Assembly: GCF_000153185.1 (NCBI RefSeq) | Contig: NZ_CH724151.1 | Coordinates: 40,113 to 104,112, forward strand | Source: Reinekea blandensis MED297 | Lineage (GTDB): Bacteria > Pseudomonadota > Gammaproteobacteria > Pseudomonadales > Natronospirillaceae | Length of the DNA stretch: 64,000 bases | Reading direction: 5' to 3' | Part shown: in pieces, positions 52,692 through 61,773 of the stretch | Layout: the number at the start of each line of letters is the position of its first letter | How positions within the stretch are numbered: position 1 is the first letter of the stretch | Notes under the pieces: generated by a model | Databases searched by the model: none | What the model saw: only the letters and a program-made list of their open reading frames with translations | Told to the model about the DNA's origin: nothing | Position numbers and translations under genes: made by a program

Positions 52692-53032
52692 AGTCGAAAT
52701 CCTTATCGATGAATGTCCTTAAGGCGCGCATCCTGCCAAAGACACTCATTAAAGTGCAGCGCAATCTTTTCTTTTTGCGATGAAGCGCAAGGTTTCGAGA
52801 TGAACTCGCTATGGGATTGTGAACTCTGTCTGAAAAAATCAGTTTAAGTGGATTAATAAAAGCAGACAAAAAATCGATCATTTTTCATCCAGGCATTCTT
52901 GTTTTATCAGCCAACTAACGGATGTTAACGGCCTCTAAAATACCCAGATAATTCAAAATGAAAACGACCTTACTTTGATGAGGGGTGAGATATAGAAATG
53001 CCCATCAACTTAGATAGGCACAGCTTAAGGAC
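52692..53032. other. 341-base non-coding gap between the barrel gene and the trp block
   Basis: No gene is supported on either strand. The promoter for the barrel/lipoprotein pair should lie near 52700-52900. The stretch 52850-52990 is AT-rich. This gap marks the right edge of the accessory region. Confidence 0.5.
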
Positions 53033-53215
53033 TCAGAAGAAGAAATAACGAATAGCAGCGCCGATCAAAACCAATGGCACCAAGATGCGAATGATTTTCG
53101 CGTACTTCATCTGCTGCTCTTCGGTCAGATTAGTCGGATTACGCGAGGTGAACATCAACACACCAACAATCGCAATCGCGAGGACAAGTAAAATCTGGAC
53201 AATAGGTGGCATCAA
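53033..53215 (-). CDS. Small membrane protein downstream of trpC
   Basis: The product has 60 residues. It has two hydrophobic helices (about 4-22 and 42-58) joined by a charged loop ([18 protein letters not shown]). It ends [12 protein letters not shown], like the tail of the small protein at 21445. Its start overlaps the trpC stop by four bases, so it is probably translated from the trpGDC message. No role in tryptophan synthesis is known to me. Confidence 0.65.
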   Translation of the reverse strand: MMPPIVQILLVLAIAIVGVLMFTSRNPTNLTEEQQMKYAKIIRILVPLVLIGAAIRYFFF

Positions 53216-54015
53216 TTGACTCCAAACAGTTCGGCCAACTGTTTACCGGGCTGTTCCGCCCGCATAAAAGCTTCACCGACCAAAAACGAATGAATGTTAT
53301 TCTCGCGCATCAGGGTAACATCGTCCGACGTCAGAATCCCGCTTTCAGTGACCAGAATCCGATCGTCACCCACCAGCGACTTTAGCTGCAATGTCGTCTG
53401 CAGTGAAACCTCAAAGGTATGTAGATTTCGGTTGTTCACCCCAATTAGCCGGTTATCCAGTTTCAGGGCTCGCTGCATTTCTGTTTCGTCATGAACCTCA
53501 ATTAATACATCCATACCATACTCTGTTGCCTGAGCATGTAGATCGGCCATCTGTGCATCATCCAGCGCAGATGCAATCAACAACACACAATCCGCGCCAA
53601 TCGCCCGAGCTTCCGCAATCTGGTAAGAATCGATCAGAAAATCCTTACGAATCACCGGCAGTTCAACTGTGTTTCTGACATTAATCAGATAGTCTTCATG
53701 CCCCTGGAAAAAATCAGCATCGGTTAACACCGACAAACAAGCCGCCTGACCTTCAGCATAACTCTCGGCAATGGTTTTCGGCTCAAACGGGTCGCGTAGC
53801 ACACCTTTACTCGGTGATGCTTTTTTGATCTCTGCAATGACGGCTGCCTGCCCATCACCAATACGACGCTCAATAGCCTGAGTAAAACCTCTCGGGCCGG
53901 GATAGCGGTCAAACTCCTGTTCATGATCTCGCAAACTTTTATAAGCCTGCCGCTGTTTCACTTCCTCAACTTTACGCGCGAGGATTTTCTTAAGAATGGT
54001 TGGGGTATCAGTCAT
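53212..54015 (-). CDS. trpC: Indole-3-glycerol phosphate synthase
   Basis: The product has 267 residues from [15 protein letters not shown]; an upstream TTG (54027) is possible but less likely. It closes the ring of CdRP to indole-3-glycerol phosphate. The TIM-barrel motifs are [49 protein letters not shown] and VTESGI. It is not fused to TrpF, as in pseudomonads. It lies 30 bases downstream of trpD. Confidence 0.96.
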   Translation of the reverse strand: MTDTPTILKKILARKVEEVKQRQAYKSLRDHEQEFDRYPGPRGFTQAIERRIGDGQAAVIAEIKKASPSKGVLRDPFEPKTIAESYAEGQAACLSVLTDADFFQGHEDYLINVRNTVELPVIRKDFLIDSYQIAEARAIGADCVLLIASALDDAQMADLHAQATEYGMDVLIEVHDETEMQRALKLDNRLIGVNNRNLHTFEVSLQTTLQLKSLVGDDRILVTESGILTSDDVTLMRENNIHSFLVGEAFMRAEQPGKQLAELFGVN

Positions 54016-54045
54016 GTTAATCTTCAATAATAACCTGTGGTCGCC

Positions 54046-55077
54046 TTAACGGGCGCTCTGTGTAAAAAGCGCAAACTCTTTTAATTTTTCACTGGCTAAG
54101 CCACTGGATATGGCATCTTCTGCCATGCCGACTCCAGCAGAAAACGAGTCAGCGACACCAGAAACATAGATGGCGGCACCGGCATTGAGCGCAATGATAT
54201 CCGCAGCGCGAGAGGCCTCTTCCAACCCCTTGCCGGAAAACGCAGTCTGTATCAGCTCCAGACTGGTTTTTGCATCCACTGCATTCAGTCCGGCATGCCC
54301 CTGAGTCGCCAAGCCGAAATCTTCCGGACGTACCGTGTACGTCGTCACCTCGCCATCCTTCATTTCTGCAACAAAGGTCGGTGCTGCCAGGCTGAACTCA
54401 TCCAAACCATCCTGAGCATGTACCACCATGACGTGCTCACTGCCCAAGTTTCGCAATACCTGCGCAAACGGCTCACACAACTCTTTAGCAAAAACACCAA
54501 TGACCTGCCGCTTTACCCGCGCCGGATTGGTTAACGGGCCCAGCATATTGAAGATGGTTCGCATGCCCATTTCTTTACGCGGACCGATCGCGTGCTTCAT
54601 CGCGCTATGATGTGCAGGTGCAAACATAAAACCAACGCCTATCGTCTCAATAGCTCTCGCCACAACTTCTGCGTCAACAGACAAATCGACACCGGCCGCT
54701 TCTAATACATCAGCACTGCCAAAGGTGGATGATACCGCTCGGTTACCATGCTTGGCGACCTGGGCACCGGCAGCGGCAACCACAAAGGCGCTGGCCGTCG
54801 AGACGTTAAACAGTTTCTGTCCGGAGCCTCCGGTACCGCAGGTATCGACCAGATTGGGCGCACTGACATCGACGGGAGTAACCAACTCCCGCATGATTTG
54901 CGCAGCGCCGGTAATCTCGTCGATGGTTTCACCCTTCATCCGCAACCCCATCAGAAAGGCGCCAATCTGAGAGTCGGTACACTCACCGGTCATCACCTGA
55001 CGCATGACCTGCTGCATTTCTTCCTGACTCAGATGCCCGTGGGTAGCAATACGGTTTAACGCCTGTTTAATGTCCAT
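54046..55077 (-). CDS. trpD: Anthranilate phosphoribosyltransferase
   Basis: The product has 343 residues, close to the usual length. It joins anthranilate to PRPP. The PRPP motif is [17 protein letters not shown] (about 78-94; usually GTGGDG), followed by [21 protein letters not shown]. It is a stand-alone TrpD with no glutaminase fusion, and starts one base after the trpG stop. A homologue of the YbiB type is less likely in this position. Confidence 0.96.
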   Translation of the reverse strand: MDIKQALNRIATHGHLSQEEMQQVMRQVMTGECTDSQIGAFLMGLRMKGETIDEITGAAQIMRELVTPVDVSAPNLVDTCGTGGSGQKLFNVSTASAFVVAAAGAQVAKHGNRAVSSTFGSADVLEAAGVDLSVDAEVVARAIETIGVGFMFAPAHHSAMKHAIGPRKEMGMRTIFNMLGPLTNPARVKRQVIGVFAKELCEPFAQVLRNLGSEHVMVVHAQDGLDEFSLAAPTFVAEMKDGEVTTYTVRPEDFGLATQGHAGLNAVDAKTSLELIQTAFSGKGLEEASRAADIIALNAGAAIYVSGVADSFSAGVGMAEDAISSGLASEKLKEFALFTQSAR

Positions 55078-55078
55078 G

Positions 55079-55693
55079 TTACGTCTCCTGCGCTGCTTTG
55101 GTTGGCGCTGCTCGATAGTGATCTATAAAGTTTTTCAGCAATAACAGACCATGCTCCGTCATCACCGACTCCGGATGAAACTGTACGCCTTCGATCATCA
55201 TGTGCTGATGTCGAATGCCCATGATTTCTTCTCGCGTTCCGTCTTCAAAACAGGTCCACGCCGTCACTTCCAACGATGCCGGCAGACTGGCCTCATCCAA
55301 CACCAGAGAATGGTAACGAGTCGCCGAAAATGGGGATGGCAGACCGTCAAACACACCCAGGGAGTCGTGCCAGACAGATGATACCTTACCGTGCATGATG
55401 CTTTTGGCCTGAACAACCTGTGCGCCGAAAACCTGGCCGATGGCCTGATGTCCCAAGCACACGCCGAAAATGGGTAGTTCACCGGCAAACACCCGAATGG
55501 CCTCCAATGAAATCCCCGCTTCGTTTGGCGTGCAGGGGCCGGGTGAAATCATCAGGAAATCCGGAGATAGCTGTCGAATCCCTGCTACATCAATTGCGTC
55601 GTTTTTCTTGACCAGCACCTCGACATCCAAACTTTCAAGGTAGTTCACCAATGTGTAGGTGAAAGAATCGTAGTTGTCGATCATTAACAGCAT
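55079..55693 (-). CDS. trpG: Anthranilate/aminodeoxychorismate synthase glutaminase
   Basis: The product has 204 residues from [15 protein letters not shown]. The class I glutamine amidotransferase triad is Cys79 ([11 protein letters not shown]), His173 and Glu175 (VQFHPES). It feeds ammonia to TrpE and in many bacteria also to PabB. It is the first gene of trpG-trpD-trpC. The matching synthase may be encoded elsewhere or may be the divergent trpE copy on the plus strand. The gap to trpR is 145 bases. Confidence 0.93.
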   Translation of the reverse strand: MLLMIDNYDSFTYTLVNYLESLDVEVLVKKNDAIDVAGIRQLSPDFLMISPGPCTPNEAGISLEAIRVFAGELPIFGVCLGHQAIGQVFGAQVVQAKSIMHGKVSSVWHDSLGVFDGLPSPFSATRYHSLVLDEASLPASLEVTAWTCFEDGTREEIMGIRHQHMMIEGVQFHPESVMTEHGLLLLKNFIDHYRAAPTKAAQET

Positions 55694-55802
55694 GGTCGGT
55701 TTTAATGGCCCCTTCAGTTCAGTAAGCACTTACAGTGGGTCGGAAATACAGCAACGAAAACACTCATGGTAAAGCGAGGATTGTACAATTTCATCTACTG
55801 TA

Positions 55803-55841
55803 TTGACTCTATCGCATTTTGTTATAGCATACTAGTACATG
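55803..55841 (+). promoter_or_regulatory. Putative trpR promoter with a Trp-operator-like site over the start codon
   Basis: TTGACT (55803-55808) could be the -35 element, with CATACT (55828-55833) or TATAGC (55823-55828) as -10. ACTAGTAC (55831-55838) carries the CTAG core of the known Trp repressor half-site (consensus around GTACTAGT) and abuts the ATG at 55839. No Shine-Dalgarno sequence is visible, so the message may be leaderless and self-repressed. The call rests on sequence only. Confidence 0.5.
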
Positions 55842-56081
55842 AATACATTCAATCCGGAAAAAATCGCATTACTCGATCACTTACTGTCGGCTGAATCACC
55901 CGAAGAGCTGGACCTTCGGCTCGAACAGTTGCTGACACCGACCGAGTACGACGAAATCATTAAACGGCTGCAGATCTTCCGAATGCTGGAAGATGGCATC
56001 CCTCAACGCCAAATTGCCCAAAAACTCGGTGTTGGCATTGCGACCGTATCGCGCGGTGCCCGCGCTCTGAAACCATCTTAA
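55839..56081 (+). CDS. trpR: Trp operon repressor
   Basis: The product has 80 residues, shorter than the E. coli protein (108) because the N-terminal arm is short. The helix-turn-helix is GIPQRQIAQKLGVGIATVSRGARAL, essentially identical in pattern to enteric TrpR. The upstream PTEYDEIIKRLQIFRMLEDG contributes the tryptophan pocket. The stop is 11 bases before trpE. It probably controls its own unit and possibly trpGDC across the shared gap. Confidence 0.93.
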   Translation: MNTFNPEKIALLDHLLSAESPEELDLRLEQLLTPTEYDEIIKRLQIFRMLEDGIPQRQIAQKLGVGIATVSRGARALKPS

Positions 56082-56092
56082 CAGTGAGCCTC

Positions 56093-57502
56093 ATGAGTAC
56101 CGACTACCCCCCTTTCGAGCTTCCCCGAAAACCGCAATACCTCAAAGTGGCCGACCAGTGTGATTTTTTTGAACTGTTCAAAAAAGTCGAAAAGCGCTAC
56201 GACAACTGTTTTATGCTGGAATCGCTTGGCGAAGACAGCCACGTTGCCCGGCATACCATCATGGGGTTTGACCCGGAGAAAGTTCTGTTCGCCAATGGCC
56301 AGTCACTGACGATTGTTGAACGAGACGGCACATCGACGACCTTGGCTTGCGACAACCCCTATTACAAGCTGCGCGAACTGATGCCGCAAAACATCATTTC
56401 CCGAATGTACGCCGGAGGCCTGACCGGTTATCTCGGGTACGATGCGATGAATTATTTCGAACCGACCATGAACCTGCAGGCCAGCGACCTGTTCGACGCG
56501 TTTCGCTTCGGCCTGTTTAAAGATGGTCTGGTTCTCGACAAAATGACCGGTGAGTTGTTTTATTTCTATTATGACGAAAACCGGATCGACGACATCCGTG
56601 CGCTGCTGAATGAACCCTATGAAGGCAATGGGTCGCTGCGAATCACCAGTCTGGGTGACAGCATGACCCGTGAAGAGCACAAAAACGCCGTGCTCAAAGT
56701 CAAACAGGACATCATCGACGGTAAGATTTTTCAGACCGAAGTCGGCTTTAAAAAACATTTCAAATTAGAAGGCGATGCCATCAACCTCTATGAGCAGTTA
56801 CGCGAGGTTAATCCGTCACCACAGATGTATTACGTGAAGTTTGGTGATCAGAAACTGATCGGCGCCAGTCCGGAACTGCTGTTCCGACTTCGCCAGGGAG
56901 AGATGGAAACCTTTCCGCTGGCCGGCACAACTAAACGCGGTGCCACGAGCGAAGAAGACACCAACCTGGCACGAGACTTACTGAACGATCCAAAAGAAAT
57001 TGCTGAACACAACATGATTGTCGACCTGCATCGAAATGATATTGGTCGGGTTGCCCGCTTTGGTACGGTGAAAGTTCGCAGCCTGATGGACATTAAGCGC
57101 TTTTCCCACGTTCAGCACATCGCCAGTGAGATCGTCGGCATCATCGATGAGAAAGAGGACATGTTTTCGGCACTCGCGAGTAACTTCCCGGCCGGCACCC
57201 TGACCGGTGCGCCAAAAATCGAAGCCATGAAAATTATTGACGACCTGGAGTCGGATGGCAGAGGACCCTATGGCGGAGCCGTCGGTCATTTTTCGTTTAA
57301 CGGGAACTGCACCTTTGCCATTCCGATACGAACCGTTTTTGCCAAGGGTGAACAGGCCTATGTGCAGACCTGCGGCGGCAACGTATACGATTCCAATCCC
57401 GACGATGAGTATGAAGAAATCATGCGAAAGTTCGCCGGCACCCGAAAAGTCCTGGAGCAGTTTATGTTTCCGACCGATAAGACCTCGAGAGGAGCCGACT
57501 GA
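56093..57502 (+). CDS. trpE: Anthranilate synthase component I, divergent type
   Basis: The product has 469 residues from the ATG at 56093 (a GTG at 56084 is an alternative). It converts chorismate and ammonia to anthranilate. The N-terminal feedback motif is MLESLGEDSHVARH, with LES and Ser as in tryptophan-sensitive enzymes. Catalytic phrases are FPLAGTTKRGATSEED, HNMIVDLHRNDIGRV, FPAGTLTGAPKIEAMKII and GPYGGAVGHFSFNGN. The segment IFQTEVGFKKHF replaces the usual IFQVVLSQRF, which marks it as a divergent subgroup. It is co-transcribed with trpR and the trpG-like gene. PabB is less likely because of the LES motif. Confidence 0.85.
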   Translation: MSTDYPPFELPRKPQYLKVADQCDFFELFKKVEKRYDNCFMLESLGEDSHVARHTIMGFDPEKVLFANGQSLTIVERDGTSTTLACDNPYYKLRELMPQNIISRMYAGGLTGYLGYDAMNYFEPTMNLQASDLFDAFRFGLFKDGLVLDKMTGELFYFYYDENRIDDIRALLNEPYEGNGSLRITSLGDSMTREEHKNAVLKVKQDIIDGKIFQTEVGFKKHFKLEGDAINLYEQLREVNPSPQMYYVKFGDQKLIGASPELLFRLRQGEMETFPLAGTTKRGATSEEDTNLARDLLNDPKEIAEHNMIVDLHRNDIGRVARFGTVKVRSLMDIKRFSHVQHIASEIVGIIDEKEDMFSALASNFPAGTLTGAPKIEAMKIIDDLESDGRGPYGGAVGHFSFNGNCTFAIPIRTVFAKGEQAYVQTCGGNVYDSNPDDEYEEIMRKFAGTRKVLEQFMFPTDKTSRGAD

Positions 57503-57505
57503 GCC

Positions 57506-58168
57506 ATGAACATCCTGATTATTGACAATTACGATTCGTTCACCTTCAACCTGTACCAGTTTATCGGTGAAATTCTTGAACGGGAACAACGCCAGGGCAC
57601 CTTGGAGCGCTTTGATATCGTCGTCAAACGCAACGATGAAGTCTCGCTGGCCGACGTCCAAACCATGGCCCCCGACCGGATCATCATTTCGCCAGGGCCC
57701 GGCAGCCCGGACGATAAAGCTTACTTTGGTGTCTGTGCCGAGGTTATTACCGAAATGGGGCCGACTACACCGTTGCTCGGCGTTTGCCTGGGCATGCAGG
57801 GGATTGTGCATTGTTTTGGCGGCGATATTGTTAAAGCGCCACTGCCCATGCACGGGAAAATAAGCCCGGTGAATCATGACAATAGCGGGGTTTTCCGAGA
57901 TCTGCCGGATCAATTGGAAGTGATGCGTTATCATTCGCTCATTGCAAATGCCCAGACACTGCCCGAGTGCCTGCGAGTGAATGCCACTGTAGGCGATCTT
58001 GGTCGCGATGACTTTGAAGACCGAGCCAAACTGTCTGCCGCCGGTGATTTTGAAATCATGGGTGTCGTGCACCGGAAATTCCCGATCACCGGTATTCAGT
58101 TTCACCCGGAGTCGTTCGCAACCGAAGGCGGTCAGGATCTGATTCGACAATTTTTGTTTCAGGCCTGA
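57506..58168 (+). CDS. Second TrpG-like glutamine amidotransferase
   Basis: The product has 220 residues. The triad is Cys94 (LLGVCLGMQGI), His200 and Glu202 (IQFHPES). The opening [20 protein letters not shown] and IIISPGPGSPDD are family marks. It is longer than the trpG product at 55079-55693 because of an internal loop (about 25-35) and an extra segment (GDLGRDDFEDRAKLSAAG). It follows trpE by three bases, so it is very probably the dedicated glutaminase of that TrpE. Confidence 0.88.
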   Translation: MNILIIDNYDSFTFNLYQFIGEILEREQRQGTLERFDIVVKRNDEVSLADVQTMAPDRIIISPGPGSPDDKAYFGVCAEVITEMGPTTPLLGVCLGMQGIVHCFGGDIVKAPLPMHGKISPVNHDNSGVFRDLPDQLEVMRYHSLIANAQTLPECLRVNATVGDLGRDDFEDRAKLSAAGDFEIMGVVHRKFPITGIQFHPESFATEGGQDLIRQFLFQA

Positions 58169-58229
58169 TCCCATTAACCACAGCAGACTGGGGCGGTGAA
58201 CACAACAACGACGAATTGGAGGCTCACGC

Positions 58230-59414
58230 ATGAGTTCAACATTCCACCCGCCACAACGCACCCTGATGGGTCCCGGCCCTTCCGATGTATCGCCACGCGT
58301 ACTCGAAGCCCTGGGCCGGCCAACCATCGGGCATCTGGACCCAAGCTTTATTGATCTGATGGACGACTGTAAGCGATTGCTGCAGTACGCCTTTCAAACG
58401 AAGAATGCCTTAACCATCCCGATTTCCGCACCCGGCTCTGCCGGCATGGAAGCCTGTTTTGTCAATCTGCTGGCGCCCGGTGACAAAGCCATTGTCTGTC
58501 AGAACGGCGTCTTTGGTGGGCGGATGAAAGAAAACGTCGAGCGTATCGGCGCCACCGCCGTCATGGTTGAAGATGATTGGGGTCAGCCTGTTGATGTCGC
58601 CAAAGTTGAAGAAACTCTGAAAGCCCATCCCGACGCCAAAGTCCTAGCGTTTGTTCACGCAGAAACCTCAACCGGGGTACGCTCGGATGCCGCCGCATTA
58701 TGTCAACTTGCGCAGCAACACGATTGCCTGAGTATTGTCGACACCGTGACCTCTCTCGGCGGCATTGAGTTAATAGTCGACGCTTGGGGCGCGGACGCCG
58801 TTTACTCTGGCACGCAAAAATGTCTGTCGTGCGTACCGGGCATTTCTCCGGTGACTTTCAGTGCCAAAGCCGTTGATGCCATCAACGCCCGAACTCACAA
58901 AGTACAAAGCTGGTTTCTCGATATGCAGCTGGTCATGGGTTATTGGGGCAGTGGTGACAAGAAGCGGGCTTACCATCACACGGCACCCGTCAATGCCATG
59001 TATGCCCTGCACGAATCGCTGTTGATACTTGAAGAAGAAGGTCTGGACGCGCTTCACGCCCGCCATCGCCTGAACCACAACGCCCTGGTTGCCGGGTTAG
59101 CCGCCATGGGGCTGGAGATGCTGGTTGACGAAGACTATCGACTGCCTCAGTTGAACAGTGTCGTGATTCCGAATGGCACCGACGATGCCGCTGTGCGAGC
59201 AACCTTATTGAACGACTACCAGTTGGAAATCGGTGCAGGCCTTGGCACCCTCGCCGGAAAGGTTTGGCGAATCGGGCTCATGGGCCACGCCAGCAACCGC
59301 AAAAATGTGCTGCTGTGTCTCGATGCGCTGGAAAACACGCTAAAAGCTCAGGGCGTGAACATTAACGAGGGTGCGGTTGCCGCCGCCATGACCGTCTACT
59401 CAGACGCTCGTTAA
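58230..59414 (+). CDS. Class V aminotransferase (alanine/serine-glyoxylate type)
   Basis: The product has 394 residues and is PLP-dependent. The lysine that binds PLP is Lys197 (YSGTQKCLSCVPG), with Asp171 (SIVDTVTSLGG) contacting the PLP ring nitrogen. Other family phrases are MGPGPSDVSPRVLEAL and FVHAETSTGV. The enzyme group transfers amino groups from alanine or serine to glyoxylate. TTGGAGG precedes the ATG. It lies 61 bases after the second glutaminase gene, so it may belong to the trpR-trpE unit. No tryptophan role is known to me. Confidence 0.88.
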   Translation: MSSTFHPPQRTLMGPGPSDVSPRVLEALGRPTIGHLDPSFIDLMDDCKRLLQYAFQTKNALTIPISAPGSAGMEACFVNLLAPGDKAIVCQNGVFGGRMKENVERIGATAVMVEDDWGQPVDVAKVEETLKAHPDAKVLAFVHAETSTGVRSDAAALCQLAQQHDCLSIVDTVTSLGGIELIVDAWGADAVYSGTQKCLSCVPGISPVTFSAKAVDAINARTHKVQSWFLDMQLVMGYWGSGDKKRAYHHTAPVNAMYALHESLLILEEEGLDALHARHRLNHNALVAGLAAMGLEMLVDEDYRLPQLNSVVIPNGTDDAAVRATLLNDYQLEIGAGLGTLAGKVWRIGLMGHASNRKNVLLCLDALENTLKAQGVNINEGAVAAAMTVYSDAR

Positions 59415-59436
59415 GCTCTTTTGCCAAACCTGAGTC

Positions 59437-59473
59437 CAGCTAACGACCGACCACAATGGTCGATCGTTGGCTG
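59437..59473. terminator. Long hairpin between convergent genes
   Basis: A 17-bp stem with one mismatch and one G-U pair closes on a three-base loop (59437-59453 with 59457-59473). It follows the aminotransferase stop by 22 bases. No T-tract follows, so it could be a transcript end stabiliser or a protein-binding dyad rather than a classical terminator. Confidence 0.5.
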
Positions 59474-59491
59474 AGTATCGGTGAGAACTCG

Positions 59492-60304
59492 TTATACCCG
59501 ACTGATCAATTGAAGCACATCTCGTGGGCGCTCATTGGCCTGAGCCTGCACGGCCAGCCCGATCTCTTCACGAATCTGGTTCTGTGTGAGATCGGAAATT
59601 TCACGAGCTAAATCTGCGTCACGGATCCGACTTTCCGATTCCGCGTTATTGATGGACGACTCCGTCAACGATTCAACACGACTTTCGATTTGATTCTGCA
59701 GTGCCCCCACCTGAGCACTGGCTTCAGAGAACGTTCCCAATATCTGGTCGGCCGCCTGCAGAGATTGGCTGGCGGAGGCTTGTGACTCAACATTCAGTTC
59801 ATTCAAACCGGCGTCTAACACCTGTTGTGTCACGCGACCTAAATCAACCTCCAATGTATCGCCGGCATCGGGGCCGACCTGAAAGGTCTGTGGTTCGTCG
59901 TTTTGAAACAGGGAACGACCATTAAACTCGGCACCTTCGAGCGCGGTTCGGATCTGCTCCTGGATGCCTTCAACTTCCGTTTGAATCAGCGCCCGATCGT
60001 CATCCGTATAGGTGGCATTGGCCGCCTGTACCGACAACTCCCGAATACGCTGGACGCCATCAACAAGGCTGTCGATGGTGCCAGAGGCCACCTGCGTCAG
60101 AGAAATACCATCACCGGCGTTACGGATGGCCTGCAGTTCACCGGCGCGCTGCGCTGAGAAGCCCTCGGCAATGGCAATCCCGGCCGCATCGTCGGCCGCT
60201 TGATTCACTCGCTGACCACTGCTAATCCGCTCGAACGATTGGTTCACCTGCTCTGTACTGCGAGTAACTGCGGGCTGAACCGTTGACGTATTGATACCCA
60301 CCAT
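59492..60304 (-). CDS. Short flagellin, isolated gene
   Basis: The product has 270 residues from MVGINTSTVQPAV. AGGAGG precedes the ATG, a strong ribosome site. Residues about 1-140 match flagellin D0/D1 (ISSGQRVNQAADDAAGIAIA, IRELSVQAANATYTDDDR, IQEQI). Residues about 190-270 match the C-terminal D1/D0 (SRIRDADLAREISDLTQNQI, AQANERPRDVLQL). Almost nothing of the variable D2/D3 region is present, so the filament surface would be smooth. No chaperone, cap or other flagellar gene is adjacent, and no FliA-type promoter was recognised. It may be a minor flagellin. Confidence 0.9.
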   Translation of the reverse strand: MVGINTSTVQPAVTRSTEQVNQSFERISSGQRVNQAADDAAGIAIAEGFSAQRAGELQAIRNAGDGISLTQVASGTIDSLVDGVQRIRELSVQAANATYTDDDRALIQTEVEGIQEQIRTALEGAEFNGRSLFQNDEPQTFQVGPDAGDTLEVDLGRVTQQVLDAGLNELNVESQASASQSLQAADQILGTFSEASAQVGALQNQIESRVESLTESSINNAESESRIRDADLAREISDLTQNQIREEIGLAVQAQANERPRDVLQLISRV

Positions 60305-60388
60305 CGCTGACCTCCTGAAAGAAAGTACGACAGTCACAGCATACGGATTTCCGCGGCGGCCTGTGTTTCATTCTGTGAACTTGCTGAT

Positions 60389-60447
60389 TTTTTACGGTGT
60401 ATTGGAGCATTACTGACAGTCGTGAAGCCCCTCAAACACCGTAAAAA
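60389..60447. repeat. 12-bp perfect inverted repeat upstream of the flagellin
   Basis: TTTTTACGGTGT (60389-60400) and ACACCGTAAAAA (60436-60447) are perfect arms separated by 35 bases. The structure lies between the flagellin promoter region and the glyA terminator. Its role is unknown; a looped operator or RNA hairpin is possible. Confidence 0.6.
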
Positions 60448-60463
60448 GTTGGTCGCCGCACGC

Positions 60464-60491
60464 ATAAAAAAAGCCGGCAATGGCCGGCTTT
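60464..60491 (-). terminator. Factor-independent terminator of glyA
   Basis: AAGCCGGC and GCCGGCTT form an 8-bp stem around a four-base loop, followed on the minus strand by a run of seven T. It begins about 20 bases after the glyA stop. Confidence 0.92.
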
Positions 60492-60510
60492 CAAACAACT
60501 CACACGAAGA

Positions 60511-61773
60511 TCAACGATAAACAGGTAAGGTTTTGCAGATATCCAACACCTTACCTTTCACTTCGTCGATGGCTGCATCAGCATTGCCCGATTCCAGACC
60601 ATCCAGCACATCGCAGATCCAGCCAGCCAGTTCACGCGATTCTGCTTCTTTGAAGCCACGACGGGTGATCGACGGCGTGCCGATGCGCAGACCCGAAGTC
60701 ACAAAAGGAGAACGCGGATCGTTCGGGACTGAGTTTTTGTTCACGGTAATGTTGGCACGACCCAATGCGGCATCGGCGTCTTTACCGGAATACTCTTTAC
60801 CGATCAGGTCCACCAGGAACAGGTGGTCTTCGGTACCGTTAGAGACAATGTTGATACCGCGACTCATGAACTCTTCGGCCATCGCCTTGGCGTTTTTCAC
60901 GACCTGAGCCTGATACTCTTTAAAAGCAGGTTCCATCGCTTCTTTGAAGCATACGGCCTTCGCAGCAATCACGTGCATCAATGGACCACCCTGGCTCTCC
61001 GGGAACACGGCGAAGTTGAACTTTTTGTTCAGCTCTTCATTGTCGTGCGCCAGAATCAGACCGCCACGAGGACCGCCCAGAGTTTTGTGCGTCGTCGTCG
61101 TTAAAACATCGGCAAATGGCACCGGGCTTGGGTAAACACCCGCAGCAACCAAACCGGCAATGTGCGCCATGTCGACAAACAGGTAAGCGCCGACTTCATC
61201 AGCAATTTTACGGAAGCGCGCCCAGTCGACGACCATTGAGTAGGCCGAGAAGCCCGCAACAATCATTTTGGGTTTGTGTTCACGCGCCAGCTGCTCGACC
61301 TGATCATAATCGATCTCACCGGTTTCCGGGTTCAGACCGTATTGTACGGCGTTGTAAATACGCCCGGAGAAAGACACAGCCGCGCCGTGGGTCAGGTGGC
61401 CGCCATGCGCCAGACTCATCCCCAGTACGGTATCGCCAGGTTGGCACAGAGCCATGTAAACTGCGGCGTTTGCCTGAGAACCCGAATGCGGCTGAACGTT
61501 TGCATAGCCGGCACCGAACAGTTCTTTGGCCCGTTCTATCGCCAGTTCTTCGACCACATCGACATGTTCGCAGCCGCCGTAATAACGTTTACCCGGATAC
61601 CCTTCGGCATACTTGTTGGTCAACTGAGAACCCTGAGCCTGCATCACTCGCGGCGAGGTGTAGTTTTCTGAAGCAATCAGTTCGATGTGCTCTTCCTGGC
61701 GCACACGCTCTGCTTCCATCGCTTTCCATAAATCGGCATCGTAATCGGCGATGTTCATGGATTTATCAAACAT
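60511..61773 (-). CDS. glyA: Serine hydroxymethyltransferase
   Basis: The product has 420 residues, the standard length. It interconverts serine and glycine with tetrahydrofolate. The PLP lysine is Lys230 ([14 protein letters not shown]). [25 protein letters not shown] and [12 protein letters not shown] are family marks. GGAGAGAG precedes the ATG. It stands alone with its own terminator, behind a long leader with a hairpin (61800-61847). The class V aminotransferase 1.1 kb away shares serine and glycine chemistry with it. Confidence 0.97.
   Translation of the reverse strand: MFDKSMNIADYDADLWKAMEAERVRQEEHIELIASENYTSPRVMQAQGSQLTNKYAEGYPGKRYYGGCEHVDVVEELAIERAKELFGAGYANVQPHSGSQANAAVYMALCQPGDTVLGMSLAHGGHLTHGAAVSFSGRIYNAVQYGLNPETGEIDYDQVEQLAREHKPKMIVAGFSAYSMVVDWARFRKIADEVGAYLFVDMAHIAGLVAAGVYPSPVPFADVLTTTTHKTLGGPRGGLILAHDNEELNKKFNFAVFPESQGGPLMHVIAAKAVCFKEAMEPAFKEYQAQVVKNAKAMAEEFMSRGINIVSNGTEDHLFLVDLIGKEYSGKDADAALGRANITVNKNSVPNDPRSPFVTSGLRIGTPSITRRGFKEAESRELAGWICDVLDGLESGNADAAIDEVKGKVLDICKTLPVYR

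Noticed and set aside
56978-58327. A 449-codon open frame on the minus strand across trpE, the second glutaminase and the aminotransferase start
   Set aside because: The three plus-strand proteins there have intact catalytic motifs, and the antisense translation has no recognisable domain. It is a shadow of codon usage.
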